This document shows positions 9,175 through 18,541 of a stretch of 64,000 bases of DNA, piece by piece. Source of the DNA: Parahoeflea olei (GTDB taxonomy: Bacteria > Pseudomonadota > Alphaproteobacteria > Rhizobiales > Rhizobiaceae); the NCBI RefSeq assembly GCF_001703635.1, contig NZ_LQZT01000008.1:33546-97545 (forward strand), in the 5' to 3' direction. Numbering within the stretch: position 1 is the stretch's first letter; each line of letters opens with the position of its first letter. The position numbers were made by a program, and so were the translations under genes. Under the pieces are notes generated by a model that saw only the letters and a list, made by a program, of their open reading frames with translations, did no database searches and was not told the DNA's origin.

Positions 9175-9951
9175 GGCAGTCAGTTCCGCGAAGCGGCGGC
9201 GGGCGTCCTCGCGCAGCGGCACCTGCGGATTGGCACGGATGGTTTCCACCAACAGCTTGTCGCTCGCGGTTTCCATCACGTCGACCAGCTTTTCCATGAA
9301 AGCGTCCGGATCCATGCCGGGAGCGATCGGCGGCAGGATCTGAACCTTGAAATGGCCGGGGAAGCGCAGGAACTTGCGCCGCGGCCAGAACAGGCCCGGG
9401 TGCATGACCACCGGGACCACCGGAACGTCGAGGTCGCGGTAGAGCCGGGCGATGCCGTATTTGTAGTTCGGCGGTGCGCCGGCCGGGCGGCGGGTGCCTT
9501 CGGGATAGATGATCAGCTGCCGGCCGTCGCGCAGCTGCTGCTTGGTGCGCTCGAGAACTTCGGCCATGACCTTGCCCTTGGCGCCGCGATTGACGGGAAC
9601 CATGCGCATGCGCGTGATGTATTGGCCGAACAGCGGAATCCAGGTCAGCTCGCGCTTGAGGATGTAGAACGGATCGTCGAGCCAGGGCAGGAGCGCATAG
9701 GCGTCCCAGAAGGACTGGTGCTTTGGGGCGAAGATATAGCCGCCCTGCGGAATGTTCTCGAGGCCTTCGATCTCGAACGTGGTTCCGACGATGACCTTCT
9801 GCAGCCAGTGGTTCGCGCGCACCCAGTTCTTCGGAACGCTCCAGGCCGCCTTGCGGTCGGCCAGGAAATAATAGGGCGAGAACAGGATCATGCGCGCGAT
9901 CAGGTTGATATAGAACGCGGCGTTGAAGAGGATCGATCGAAGGGCAATCAT
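9148..9951 (-). CDS. plsC: 1-acyl-sn-glycerol-3-phosphate acyltransferase
   Basis: The 267-residue protein starts with a hydrophobic helix (ILFNAAFYINLIARMILF) and carries the acyltransferase motifs HQSFWD (HX4D, catalytic), PVNRGAK, and YPEGTRRPAG. It acylates lysophosphatidic acid to phosphatidic acid at the inner membrane. It lies downstream of ftsE, ftsX and ydcF on the same strand with a 122-base gap, an order I recall from rhizobial genomes. The 3' end overlaps the convergent ChaC gene by 27 bases. Confidence 0.93.
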   Translation of the reverse strand: MIALRSILFNAAFYINLIARMILFSPYYFLADRKAAWSVPKNWVRANHWLQKVIVGTTFEIEGLENIPQGGYIFAPKHQSFWDAYALLPWLDDPFYILKRELTWIPLFGQYITRMRMVPVNRGAKGKVMAEVLERTKQQLRDGRQLIIYPEGTRRPAGAPPNYKYGIARLYRDLDVPVVPVVMHPGLFWPRRKFLRFPGHFKVQILPPIAPGMDPDAFMEKLVDVMETASDKLLVETIRANPQVPLREDARRRFAELTASDPGAELR

Positions 9952-10073
9952 GGTGCAATCCGGATTTGCGGCGGCCCCGGCGCGGCGCGGTCAGGACACT
10001 GGTCGATCCCGGTTACACCATCGCTGCGCAGCCGAAAACCTCAAGGCGTGCAAAACCTGCCCTGGCGGATAAA

Positions 10074-10805
10074 TCAGTGCAGTCCGGCGGCAACCGGCTC
10101 GCGCCCGGCGGCATCGGCACGCAGGCCGCTTGCGGTCTTGGCCCCGCTCCAGTTGCGCAGCCGCGCCAGCGAGTATTTCGCGTATTCGACGAGCAGGGTG
10201 CGCAGCGCCATCGGATCGGTCAGCCAGGCGTCGGTCTTCAGGTCCGAATGGGAGACCGGGTGGGCAATGAAGGTGACGTCGGGGCTGGCCTGCTGCAATT
10301 CGAGCAGGCTGCGCGGCATGTGGTAGTTGTTGGTGACCACCAGGATCCGCGAGTAATCGTGCTCACGGATCCAGGCCGCGGTTTCATTGGCATTGCCGAT
10401 GGTGTCGAGCGCTTCGTAGCCGATATCGACGCAACAGTCGAAGGTTGCCGATTTGGTGCCGGTGGCGCGGCGCAGGGCCGCGCCGCTGGTGGTCGGATTG
10501 ACCCCGGAGATCAGCAGCCGTTCGCCGACGCCGTCTTCCAGCAGCGCCAGCGCCTGGTCGATTCGCTGATAGCCGCCCGTAAGCGCCACGATAGCATCGA
10601 CATCGGAGGGGACGGCGGCGGCCTTCAAGTCGGCAATGGTGTCGGTAAAGCGAAAAAAGCCCATTGCCGTCAAGGCGATGGCAAGGATGATGGTGATCGT
10701 GGCCAAACGCAGGGCATGATGTCCCACCCGCCTGAGACGATGCAGCGCATCCGGTCTGGCGGTGCGGCGAGACGCAGGTTCATGGTCTGCGGAGTGCACA
10801 CTCAT
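10074..10805 (-). CDS. YdcF family (DUF218) membrane-anchored protein
   Basis: The 243-residue protein has one membrane helix (TITIILAIALTAMGFF, residues about 37-52) followed by a DUF218 domain with DAIVALTGGYQRID, LISGVNP, GNANETAAWIREH and ILVVTNNYHMPRS. DUF218 proteins such as SanA, ElyC and YdcF are linked to envelope integrity, but the reaction is not settled. It sits 63 bases after the ftsX stop and 122 bases before plsC, so it probably belongs to the ftsEX transcript. Confidence 0.85.
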   Translation of the reverse strand: MSVHSADHEPASRRTARPDALHRLRRVGHHALRLATITIILAIALTAMGFFRFTDTIADLKAAAVPSDVDAIVALTGGYQRIDQALALLEDGVGERLLISGVNPTTSGAALRRATGTKSATFDCCVDIGYEALDTIGNANETAAWIREHDYSRILVVTNNYHMPRSLLELQQASPDVTFIAHPVSHSDLKTDAWLTDPMALRTLLVEYAKYSLARLRNWSGAKTASGLRADAAGREPVAAGLH

Positions 10806-10868
10806 GCTGCATGAATACTCCGAGATTCCGGCAAGGACCAGCCGGATTTGCGGCGAAAACCGGGCACG

Positions 10869-11853
10869 TCAACCGATTTCGGCCAGCGACGGATCGGCGC
10901 GCTGGCGGTCGATTTCGCGGATGGTCCGGATCACGGTCAGGCGCGTGGTGAGTGTCGTCATCGCGGCAATCAGGGCGATGATGGCGACAATGCCGAAATA
11001 GCCCGCGCTGCTCAGGCTGAAGCGGCCGAACAGGGCGGTGGCCTGGTCGTTGAGCGCGGTGGCCATGGTGTGGTTCTGCCAGGCTGCGAGGAGGAGGAAG
11101 ACGACGGCGGCCACGCCGCCGCCGACGCCCGCGCCCTTGAGGCCGATGAGCAGGAAGCGGCGCTGGAACTGGGAGGCGATGAAACCGGTCTCGGCGCCCA
11201 CGAAATGCAGCACCTCGACGATGTGGCGGTTGCCCGCCATGGCGCCGCGGGTGGCGAAGATCACGGTCAGCATGGTGGTGGCGAGCATCAGCGACAGGAT
11301 CCCGACGCCGATCAGCACCGTGATCCGCGCCATGGAGATCAGCCGATCGGCCCAGGCGCGATGATCGTCGAGCGCCGCGGCGGGCACGGCTTCGGCAAGC
11401 GCCTGGCGCATGGCGCCAAAATCCGGCGGGTTGTTTTCGTCGATGGTGACGATGACGAGCCGCGGCACCGGCAGCTCGTCCATGTCGAAGCCCTCGCCGA
11501 GCCAGGGCTCGAGCAGGCGGGCGGTGGAGGCGCGATCGACGATCCGGGCGGCCACGGCGCCAGGGCTTCCGAGCACGATGTCCCGGACGGCGATCAGGGC
11601 CTGGTCCATGTCGAGCCCTTCCTCGGGCTTGATCTGGATGGTGATTTCGCGGGAGACGTCGCCCTGCCAGGCCTCGGCCTTCTCCTGAACCATGGTGACG
11701 GCGCCCAGCGTGACGGCGCACAGGAACGACATGATGGCGATCACCACCATCAGCGCGCGGCCCGAGACGTTGACCGGCGGTACGATCGGCGCCGTCGGCC
11801 GCAAGGTCACCAGGCGCTCCTTGCTGCCGCGGTCTCTGGCGGTTGCGGCGGGA

Positions 11854-11861
<8 letters not shown>
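10869..11861 (-). CDS. ftsX: Cell division ABC transporter permease FtsX
   Basis: The 330-residue protein has the FtsX layout: a cytoplasmic N-terminus, one helix (ALMVVIAIMSFLCAVTLGAV), a periplasmic domain of about 110 residues with VREISRE-like DVSREITIQIKPEEG, and three C-terminal helices. The RGAMAGNRHIVEVLHFVGAE turn before helix three is typical of the ATPase-contact region. FtsX couples FtsE ATP hydrolysis to periplasmic peptidoglycan hydrolases at the division site. Its start overlaps the ftsE stop by eight bases. Confidence 0.93.
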
Positions 11862-12513
<652 letters not shown>

Positions 12514-12592
12514 CGATCTATTCCTGTCGCGGGGGCGGATATGCATCATCCGCCGCGCCGTTTGCTCGCCGGCCTCACACTCGCCGGGCATG

Positions 12593-12608
12593 GTTAACGT
12601 CAGGTTAA
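12593..12608 (-). promoter_or_regulatory. CtrA-type binding site in front of ftsE
   Basis: On the minus strand the sequence reads TTAA-CCTGACG-TTAAC, an exact match to the CtrA full-site consensus TTAA-N7-TTAAC. It lies 80-95 bases upstream of the ftsE TTG start and about 120 bases upstream of the divergent gene at 12730. CtrA is the alphaproteobacterial cell-cycle regulator; whether it binds here is inferred from sequence alone. The site being oriented toward ftsE suggests cell-cycle control of the division ABC complex. Confidence 0.6.
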
Positions 12609-12729
12609 GTTGCCCGTCGGGCCATCGCGCCGGCAGGGGCTGTTCGCCAAGCATTAACCATTTCGGTTTACGCATCGGAAAGGAATGTTTCAATGCCTGC
12701 TGCGCGTGAGCGGGCAAACGAGGTGGATC

Positions 12730-13377
12730 ATGGGCGCTTCAAGCCGCGCGGCCGGAACGATCGAGCCGGCAAACGCCGACCTTCTGATCCCCGACAGGCC
12801 CGGGTCGGGGGCGGCCGACCGCAAGCGCGACATCGAGGACGCGCGTTTCGAACCCGTGGCGCCGGCGGGCACCGGTGGCAGGTCTTTCTCCGCGGACGGG
12901 GCCGGCGGATTCAAGGCGGGATTTGCCCGCCGCACCAGGGCTGCACCGCCGGACGCCGATCTTTCATTGCACGCACCGGATGCGGGGCCTGGCACAATCC
13001 GCGGCGAGCGGCTCGGGGGTTTCGCCGCCATGCCCCCGGCGCGCAGCGCCAGCGGGCCGAAGGCGCTCAGGGGCCTTGCGCTGGCGGCCCTCGGCCTGTG
13101 CGCATTCGCCGCAGCGGCTGTCTGGGCGACGGCAGGGCCAGACGGGCGCGCGCCGGTTGAAGCTTCCCGTGCCATTGCCGGCGCTTCCGGTCCGCCGCAG
13201 GTCTCGACGGAACAGGCGAGCAGCATGCCCCAGGTGTCCTCCGATCCGCTGACCACGGCCTCGCTTCCCCATGTAGACCGTAAACCCTCGGCTCCCGGCT
13301 TCAGCGCGCCGTTGCCTCGGCCCGCGCGCATCGAGCGGGCGGGCTCGATCCTGATGATCCGGCCGCAAACGAACTGA
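12730..13377 (+). CDS. Hypothetical single-pass membrane protein divergent from ftsE
   Basis: ATG 12730 (MGASSRAAGTIEPANADLL) is preceded by GAGGTGG, so I use it in preference to ATG 12685. The 215-residue protein has a low-complexity, arginine/alanine-rich cytoplasmic part (about 110 residues), one membrane helix (LALAALGLCAFAAAAVWATA) and a proline/serine-rich periplasmic tail ending IERAGSILMIRPQTN. I do not recognise a domain. The tail ending PRPARIERAGSILMIRP looks conserved in rhizobia from memory, but I cannot confirm it. Its divergent placement from ftsEX and the shared upstream region suggest an envelope role. Confidence 0.65.
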   Translation: MGASSRAAGTIEPANADLLIPDRPGSGAADRKRDIEDARFEPVAPAGTGGRSFSADGAGGFKAGFARRTRAAPPDADLSLHAPDAGPGTIRGERLGGFAAMPPARSASGPKALRGLALAALGLCAFAAAAVWATAGPDGRAPVEASRAIAGASGPPQVSTEQASSMPQVSSDPLTTASLPHVDRKPSAPGFSAPLPRPARIERAGSILMIRPQTN

Positions 13378-13514
13378 GGTGGCCACGGCCTTGAGGTTGG
13401 CGGCCGGCGCCGTTTCCGCTGCCTGTGGATAGTCGGGTGTCAAACCGGTTCCGGTTTCAGGGCATATGCGATAGGAATGGCCTTGATATTGGCCAACCCA
13501 GCTGGAGAGCGCAA

Positions 13515-14057
13515 ATGCCGGTCGTGCGCGGAAAAGTCATCGAACCCCTGTTCACGCCCGACATGATCGCCGCGCGCAACAGAAGCATGGCCGCGGAAAT
13601 CGCTGCCAGTCCGAAGCAGGACCTGCTGGTGATCTCGGTGCTGAAGGGCTCCTTCATCTTCGCCGCCGACCTGATCCGAGCGCTGCACGATGCGGGGCTC
13701 GCGCCCGAGGTCGAGTTCATCACGCTGTCGAGCTATGGCAAGGGTACCCAGAGCCAGGGCGTCAAGATCATCAAGGATATCGATAGCGATGTCCGCGACC
13801 GCGACATTCTCCTGATCGACGACATTCTGGAATCGGGGCGCACGCTCCGCTTCGCGCGCGATCTCATGTATGAGCGCGGCGCCAGGAATGTCGATATCGC
13901 GGTTCTTCTCGACAAGCGCTCGCGTCGGGAAGGCAATCTCGATGCTGATTATGTCGGCTTCGAATGCCCCGACTATTTCGTGGTCGGCTACGGCATGGAC
14001 GTGGCCTATGCCTTCCGCGAACTCCCGTTTGTGGGCGTGGTGAAGGGCGACGCCTGA
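13515..14057 (+). CDS. hpt: Hypoxanthine phosphoribosyltransferase
   Basis: ATG 13515 (MPVVRGKVIEPLF) follows GGAGAG and gives 180 residues, the usual length. Landmarks are LLVISVLKGSFIFAADLIR, the flexible-loop LSSYGKGTQSQG and the PRPP-binding motif ILLIDDILESGRTL. The enzyme salvages hypoxanthine (and often guanine) to the nucleotide monophosphate in the cytosol. The upstream part of the open frame (from 13425) has no start signal. It is followed by cpdR on the same strand after 100 bases containing a hairpin. Confidence 0.93.
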   Translation: MPVVRGKVIEPLFTPDMIAARNRSMAAEIAASPKQDLLVISVLKGSFIFAADLIRALHDAGLAPEVEFITLSSYGKGTQSQGVKIIKDIDSDVRDRDILLIDDILESGRTLRFARDLMYERGARNVDIAVLLDKRSRREGNLDADYVGFECPDYFVVGYGMDVAYAFRELPFVGVVKGDA

Positions 14058-14061
14058 CAAT

Positions 14062-14098
14062 CCGGCGGCGCCGCGCAGCAGCCGGAAACTGCCGCCGG
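14062..14098 (+). terminator. Hairpin between hpt and cpdR
   Basis: CCGGCGGC at 14062-14069 pairs perfectly with GCCGCCGG at 14091-14098, with a 21-base loop. It begins four bases after the hpt stop. No T-run follows, so it may act as an mRNA 3' stabiliser or a weak terminator rather than an intrinsic terminator. Confidence 0.35.
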
Positions 14099-14157
14099 GT
14101 TCACGTTGCGGCAAGGTTTGGACGCTACCTTCCGCGCAACTGCCGGAGGACCCGACC

Positions 14158-14526
14158 ATGGCGAAAATTCTGATTGCCGAAGACGAAGACACGCTCAGGC
14201 GATTTGTCGCGCGGGCGCTTGGCATGGATGGCCACGAGGTCGTCGAGGCCGCCGATGGCGCCGAGGCCATGGAACATCTGCAGGCCGGTCCGTTCGAGCT
14301 GTTGCTGTCCGATATCCGCATGCCTGTCATGGACGGTATCGCGCTGGCGACGGAGGCGGCCAAGCTCGCGCCCGGCATGCCGATCCTGCTGATGACGGGC
14401 TATGCCGAGCAGCGCGAGCGCGCCGAGCCGCTGATGCAGATCGTCGTCGACGTGGTGGCAAAGCCCTTCACACTGCCGCAAATCCGCCAGGCCGTGGCAG
14501 ACGCGCTGCTCTCGAAAGCCGGCTGA
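14158..14526 (+). CDS. cpdR: Single-domain response regulator CpdR
   Basis: The 122-residue protein is a lone receiver domain: acidic pair EDED near residue 10, phospho-acceptor aspartate in LLLSDIRMPVMDG, the conserved threonine in LLMTGYAEQRERA and lysine in VVAKPFTLPQIRQAV. The MTGYAEQRERA and AKPFTLPQI segments match CpdR. In Caulobacter and Sinorhizobium, unphosphorylated CpdR directs ClpXP to degrade cell-cycle substrates including CtrA-pathway factors. Its presence 1.5 kb from a CtrA-type box at ftsE is of interest but may be coincidence. Confidence 0.88.
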   Translation: MAKILIAEDEDTLRRFVARALGMDGHEVVEAADGAEAMEHLQAGPFELLLSDIRMPVMDGIALATEAAKLAPGMPILLMTGYAEQRERAEPLMQIVVDVVAKPFTLPQIRQAVADALLSKAG

Positions 14527-14533
14527 GATCCCG

Positions 14534-14550
14534 GGGCGGCGCTGCCGCCC
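14534..14550. terminator. Short hairpin between convergent cpdR and TIGR02302 gene
   Basis: GGGCGGC (14534-14540), loop GCT, GCCGCCC (14544-14550) forms a perfect 7-bp stem in the 25-base space between the two convergent stops. It has no T-tract on either side, so it is at best a weak bidirectional terminator. Confidence 0.35.
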
Positions 14551-14551
14551 G

Positions 14552-17122
14552 TCATTGCAGGTCGAGCAGGCGTTCGAGATAGCGCTTTTCAACTTCCGGC
14601 GAGAGCTGGTCGCCCAGGCGCTTGCGGATCGCATCGAGAATCTCCCGTGCGCGCTGGATGTCGATCTCACCGGGCACCTTGACGCCATTGCCGAAATCCG
14701 GACTGTTGGTTGCGCGCGGGCGGCCAAGGGGATCGCGGTCGTCGGCGCCGCGGTTGCCGTTGCGGGAGGGCCCCTCGCCCTCGGCCTCGTTCTGCTGGTC
14801 GCCCATGGCCTGCATCATCTGGTTCATCATGTCTTCCGCGCCCTTGCGCAGCGCCTGCAGGGCACGGCCCTGTTCGCTGAGCGCCTGGCCGGTTTCGCCC
14901 TGTTCAAGGCTTCCGGCGGCATCGCCCATGGCCTCGCCGGCCTCGCCGAAGCCGGGGGAGGGATTGATGCCAAGCTCTTCGAGATCGCTCTGCAACTGGC
15001 CGAGCGCATCGCGCAGTTCCTGCTGGCTCTTGCCCAGGGCGCCGAGCGCGTCTTCCAGCGACTGGTCGCCCGAGCCCTGCTGGCCCTGGTCCTGACCTTC
15101 GCCGGGCTGGCGCTGGCCCTGCTGCTGGCGGTCGCGGCCCTGGCCCTGCTGCTGGCTGTCCCTGTCAGCGCGCATGGTCTCGTCCATCAGCTGCTGCTGG
15201 CGGCGCATCAGTTCACCGAGCTTGTCCATCTGCTGGCGCATCGGACCGCCCTGCTGCGGCTGGCGCTGCTGGCGGCCGGCCTGGAGATTGTTCATCATCC
15301 GCTGCAGATCCTGCAGCATCTGCTGGGCCTGGTCGCGGGCGCCGGACCTTGCCAGATTCTCGATCTGGTCGAGCATGTTGGCGAGATCGCGTTCGCGCAG
15401 CATGTTCTGCGGCATGGCCAGCTGGTTCTCGCCGGCGGGGGGCGCCTGGCGTGCGAGCTCGCGCAGATAGTCCTGCATGGCCTCGCGCAACTCGTCCATC
15501 AGACGGCTGATTTCCTGGTCTGACGCACCGTTCTCAAGCGCTTCGGCCAATGCGTTCTGGGCCTCTCGCAGGCGCCGCTCGGCGAGCGAAAGATTGCCGT
15601 CCTCGAGATGCAGCGCCACGCCCCACATGTAATCGATGGCCGCGCGCAGATCCTCGTCCGTGCGCGCGTTCTCGAGCCTGCCGCGCACCGATTGCAGGAG
15701 CAGGTACTGGGTCAGGTCGGGAATGGTCTCCTCGGGCGCGATCATCAGCCCATCGTGCAGATCGCAGACCCGCTGCAGGTTGTTGGCGTCGAGCGCCAGC
15801 ACGCCGCGCTGCTCGACGACGGCCGCAGCCAGCGGCTCCGAGAACCGGCGTCCGGGCAGGATGGTCTCGAGCGTCTCGCTGCGGCCTTCCTGGCCTGCGC
15901 CGTCGGTGGCGACGAGCGTGATCCGCACCTTCTGGCCGGCAAGCGGGTGCTCCGTCAGGTCGTGGCTGGAGACGGCCTTGTTTTCGGTCGCCGAGCGCCG
16001 CGGCAGGGTGAGCCGGTATTTCGGCGGATCGAACAGCGGCCGCGCATCGGCCGCCGGCTCCTCGGCCGGGACGATCACGGCTTCGGCGCGGGCCAGGCCA
16101 TGGTCGTCGGCGAGCGTGTAGGCGAGTTCGAGCGCGCCGTTGGCCGCCCGCCGCGGCTCTTCGACAAAGGCCGCGACCGGCGGCTCGTCCGGGATCACGC
16201 GGATGGCGAACTCGGCCTCGCTGCGGCCGGCGGCGATCCTGAGTTCACCGTCCGCGTCAGGCTTGAAGGTCCAGGTGGACGGGCCGGCAGGCGCGGCACC
16301 GGCGGTGTCCGCCGCCGCCGCCGGTTCGACAGGGGCGAGCGATTCCCGATCCGGTCCCCACAGCACATCCGCGCCGGACGCGTCGCCGCCGCCGATGCGG
16401 ATGTTGACTTCGCTGCCGGCGATGGCGTCGATGGGGGCGCCGTCGGGCCGGTTCACGCCTGTGAGGAAGATCGGGGCCTGGTTGATATAGGAAGGCGGCG
16501 TGATCCAGGCGTCGATGCGCACATCGGGCAGTTCGGCGACGGCGTGGCTGACGAAGGCGTCGCCGGGCCTGCCGGCATTGCCGGAGAAGGAATAGCCGAA
16601 GGCCACGAACAAGAGGAGGGCCAGCGCGACGCGCAGGCCCCAGGGGTCGCGCTGCGGCAGGCTCGATCGCGGCAGCCCCGTCTCCAGCGTGCCGATGGAG
16701 CGCGCCATGCGGCGGCGGTGCTCTTCCCAGAGCGCACGGGCAAAGGGATCGGTAGCGGCAATGGTGTCGTCCTGGGTCGCGATCGCCTGGTTGAGGATCC
16801 GGTTCTCCGCCTCGAGCCGTTCGTCGATCTCGGCGCGACCGGGCGCGCGAAAGCGGGTAAGCGGCCAGATCGAGGCCGCGAGACCTGCGACGAACAGGCC
16901 CAGCAGCACGAGCCGCAGCCAATCCGGAACCATCCGGAAGATGCCGAACCAGGACAGGGAGAGGTAAAGGGCGACGACCCCGAGGAGGGGAGCCGCCAGG
17001 GTGAGCAACCGGCCGAGCGAGAGCGTGAGGCGCATGCGCAGCCGCGCGAGAGCCAGGGAGCGGCGGGTCGCGTCACTTTCGGTCTCGGGCCTTTCAGCCA
17101 TGCCGTCCGGCGTGCTTGCCAT
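14552..17122 (-). CDS. TIGR02302 family (DUF4175) large membrane protein
   Basis: ATG 17122 (MASTPDGMAERPETES) follows GGAAGA and gives 856 residues. The N-terminal quarter has two hydrophobic helices (LLTLAAPLLGVVALYLSL, then LVLLGLFVAGLAASIW) and a third near residue 175. A periplasmic beta-rich region follows. The last 300 residues are a helical, glutamine/methionine-rich stretch with many QQ, MRQQMD and QGQGRDRQQ segments, and the protein ends EVEKRYLERLLDLQ. The family is common in Hyphomicrobiales and has no assigned function. It ends an argH-lptM-lysA gene string on the same strand, separated from lysA by a hairpin. Confidence 0.85.
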   Translation of the reverse strand: MASTPDGMAERPETESDATRRSLALARLRMRLTLSLGRLLTLAAPLLGVVALYLSLSWFGIFRMVPDWLRLVLLGLFVAGLAASIWPLTRFRAPGRAEIDERLEAENRILNQAIATQDDTIAATDPFARALWEEHRRRMARSIGTLETGLPRSSLPQRDPWGLRVALALLLFVAFGYSFSGNAGRPGDAFVSHAVAELPDVRIDAWITPPSYINQAPIFLTGVNRPDGAPIDAIAGSEVNIRIGGGDASGADVLWGPDRESLAPVEPAAAADTAGAAPAGPSTWTFKPDADGELRIAAGRSEAEFAIRVIPDEPPVAAFVEEPRRAANGALELAYTLADDHGLARAEAVIVPAEEPAADARPLFDPPKYRLTLPRRSATENKAVSSHDLTEHPLAGQKVRITLVATDGAGQEGRSETLETILPGRRFSEPLAAAVVEQRGVLALDANNLQRVCDLHDGLMIAPEETIPDLTQYLLLQSVRGRLENARTDEDLRAAIDYMWGVALHLEDGNLSLAERRLREAQNALAEALENGASDQEISRLMDELREAMQDYLRELARQAPPAGENQLAMPQNMLRERDLANMLDQIENLARSGARDQAQQMLQDLQRMMNNLQAGRQQRQPQQGGPMRQQMDKLGELMRRQQQLMDETMRADRDSQQQGQGRDRQQQGQRQPGEGQDQGQQGSGDQSLEDALGALGKSQQELRDALGQLQSDLEELGINPSPGFGEAGEAMGDAAGSLEQGETGQALSEQGRALQALRKGAEDMMNQMMQAMGDQQNEAEGEGPSRNGNRGADDRDPLGRPRATNSPDFGNGVKVPGEIDIQRAREILDAIRKRLGDQLSPEVEKRYLERLLDLQ

Positions 17123-17233
17123 GTCATCTTCCTTCGCGTCACCCGAGAAGATAGCAGCCTTTGCGGCCAAGGCGAGCCCTGTGACACAAAACTGCGGCGG
17201 GAATGCAGCTTTCTGGAAAATGACGATCGGACA

Positions 17234-17258
17234 AGGTGGCGCCCGGCGGGCGCCACCT
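17234..17258 (-). terminator. Hairpin after lysA
   Basis: AGGTGGCGCC (17234-17243) pairs with GGCGCCACCT (17249-17258) around a five-base loop, a perfect 10-bp stem starting six bases past the lysA stop. Reading on the minus strand it is followed by TTGTCCG rather than a T-run. It probably terminates or attenuates transcription before the TIGR02302 gene. Confidence 0.5.
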
Positions 17259-17263
17259 GGGGC

Positions 17264-18532
17264 TCAATCGAGCCAGGCAGGCACCGAATCGAGGCCGATC
17301 AGGTCCTCATAGGACGGGCGCGGGCGCACCACATGGTAGCTGTCGCCATTGACCAGCACCTCGGGTACCAGAAGCCGGGTGTTGTAGGTCCCGGCCTGGA
17401 CCGCGCCATAGGCGCCGGCCGAACCGACCGCGATCAGGTCGCCGGCCTTGGGCGCGGCCATCTCCCGGTCCTTGGCGAGGTAGTCGCCGCTTTCGCAAAC
17501 CTGGCCGACGATATCGGCGCGGATGCGCGGGGCGTTGGCGGCCGAAATCCGGACGGGCCGGATCTCATGCCAGGCCTCGTACAGGGTCGGGCGGATCAGG
17601 TCGTTCATGGCCGCGTCGACGATCACGAAGGTCTTGTCGCCGCCGTCCTTGACATAGATGACTTCGGACACGAGCACGCCGGCATTTGCGACGATCAGTC
17701 GGCCGGGCTCGAGGATCACCTTGCAGCCGAGATCCCGGAGCCGGGCCTTGACCATCTCGCCATAGGCGTGGGGATCCGGCGGCGGAACATTGTCGTCCTT
17801 GTAGGGGACGCCCAGACCGCCGCCGAGGTCGAAATGATCGATGGTATGGCCCTCGGCGCGGAGCGTGCCGATCAGTTCCACCATCAGCCTGAGCGCATCG
17901 TCGAAGGGTTGCAGCTCGGTGATCTGGCTGCCGATATGCATGTCGATGCCGCTGGCCCGCACGCCCTCAAGTTCGGCGGCACGCCGGTAGACCTGCGGCG
18001 CGCGCTGCCAGGAAATGCCGAACTTGTCTTCCTTCTTGCCGGTCGAGATCTTGGCGTGGGTCTTGGCATCCACGTCGGGATTGATGCGGAAGGAGACGGG
18101 TGCCACCTTGCCCATGGCCAGTGCGCGGGCATTGAGCACTTCGAGTTCGGGTTCGGACTCGACGTTGAAGCAGTAGATGTCGGCGGCGAGCGCCGCATCG
18201 ATTTCCCGCGCGGTCTTGCCCACGCCCGAAAACATGATCCTGGAGCCGGGAATGCCGGCGGCCAGCGCCCGGCGCAACTCGCCTTCGGAGACCACGTCGA
18301 CGCCAGATCCGAGCTTGGCCAGGGTTCTGAGCACGGCCTGGTTGGAATTGGCCTTCATGGCGTAGCACACCATGGAATCGATATCGGCGAAGGCGCCGGC
18401 AAAGACCTTGTAATGGCGCGTCAGCGTGGCGCTGGAATAGCAGTAGAACGGCGTTCCGACCGCGGCTGCGATATCCGGAAGGCTCACATCTTCGGCATGC
18501 AGGATGCCGTTCCTGTACTCGAAATGGTTCAC
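17264..18532 (-). CDS. lysA: Diaminopimelate decarboxylase
   Basis: The 422-residue protein is a fold-type III PLP enzyme. The PLP lysine is in VCYAMKANSNQAVL, and other landmarks are DVVSEGELRRALAAG, HIGSQI, the glycine-rich phosphate site FDLGGGLGVPY, EPGRLIVANAGVLV, and CESGDYLAKDR plus GAYGAVQAGTYNTR near the C-terminus. It converts meso-diaminopimelate to lysine, the last step of lysine synthesis. The lptM gene stops ten bases upstream of its start, so it lies in the argH-lptM-lysA operon. Confidence 0.96.
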   Translation of the reverse strand: MNHFEYRNGILHAEDVSLPDIAAAVGTPFYCYSSATLTRHYKVFAGAFADIDSMVCYAMKANSNQAVLRTLAKLGSGVDVVSEGELRRALAAGIPGSRIMFSGVGKTAREIDAALAADIYCFNVESEPELEVLNARALAMGKVAPVSFRINPDVDAKTHAKISTGKKEDKFGISWQRAPQVYRRAAELEGVRASGIDMHIGSQITELQPFDDALRLMVELIGTLRAEGHTIDHFDLGGGLGVPYKDDNVPPPDPHAYGEMVKARLRDLGCKVILEPGRLIVANAGVLVSEVIYVKDGGDKTFVIVDAAMNDLIRPTLYEAWHEIRPVRISAANAPRIRADIVGQVCESGDYLAKDREMAAPKAGDLIAVGSAGAYGAVQAGTYNTRLLVPEVLVNGDSYHVVRPRPSYEDLIGLDSVPAWLD

Positions 18533-18541
18533 GGGATGCGC

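Noticed and set aside
12650..12680. TTAACCATTTCGGTTTA as a second CtrA site upstream of the 215-residue gene
   Set aside because: The spacing between the half-sites is nine bases and the second half is TTTA, so it does not fit the consensus.
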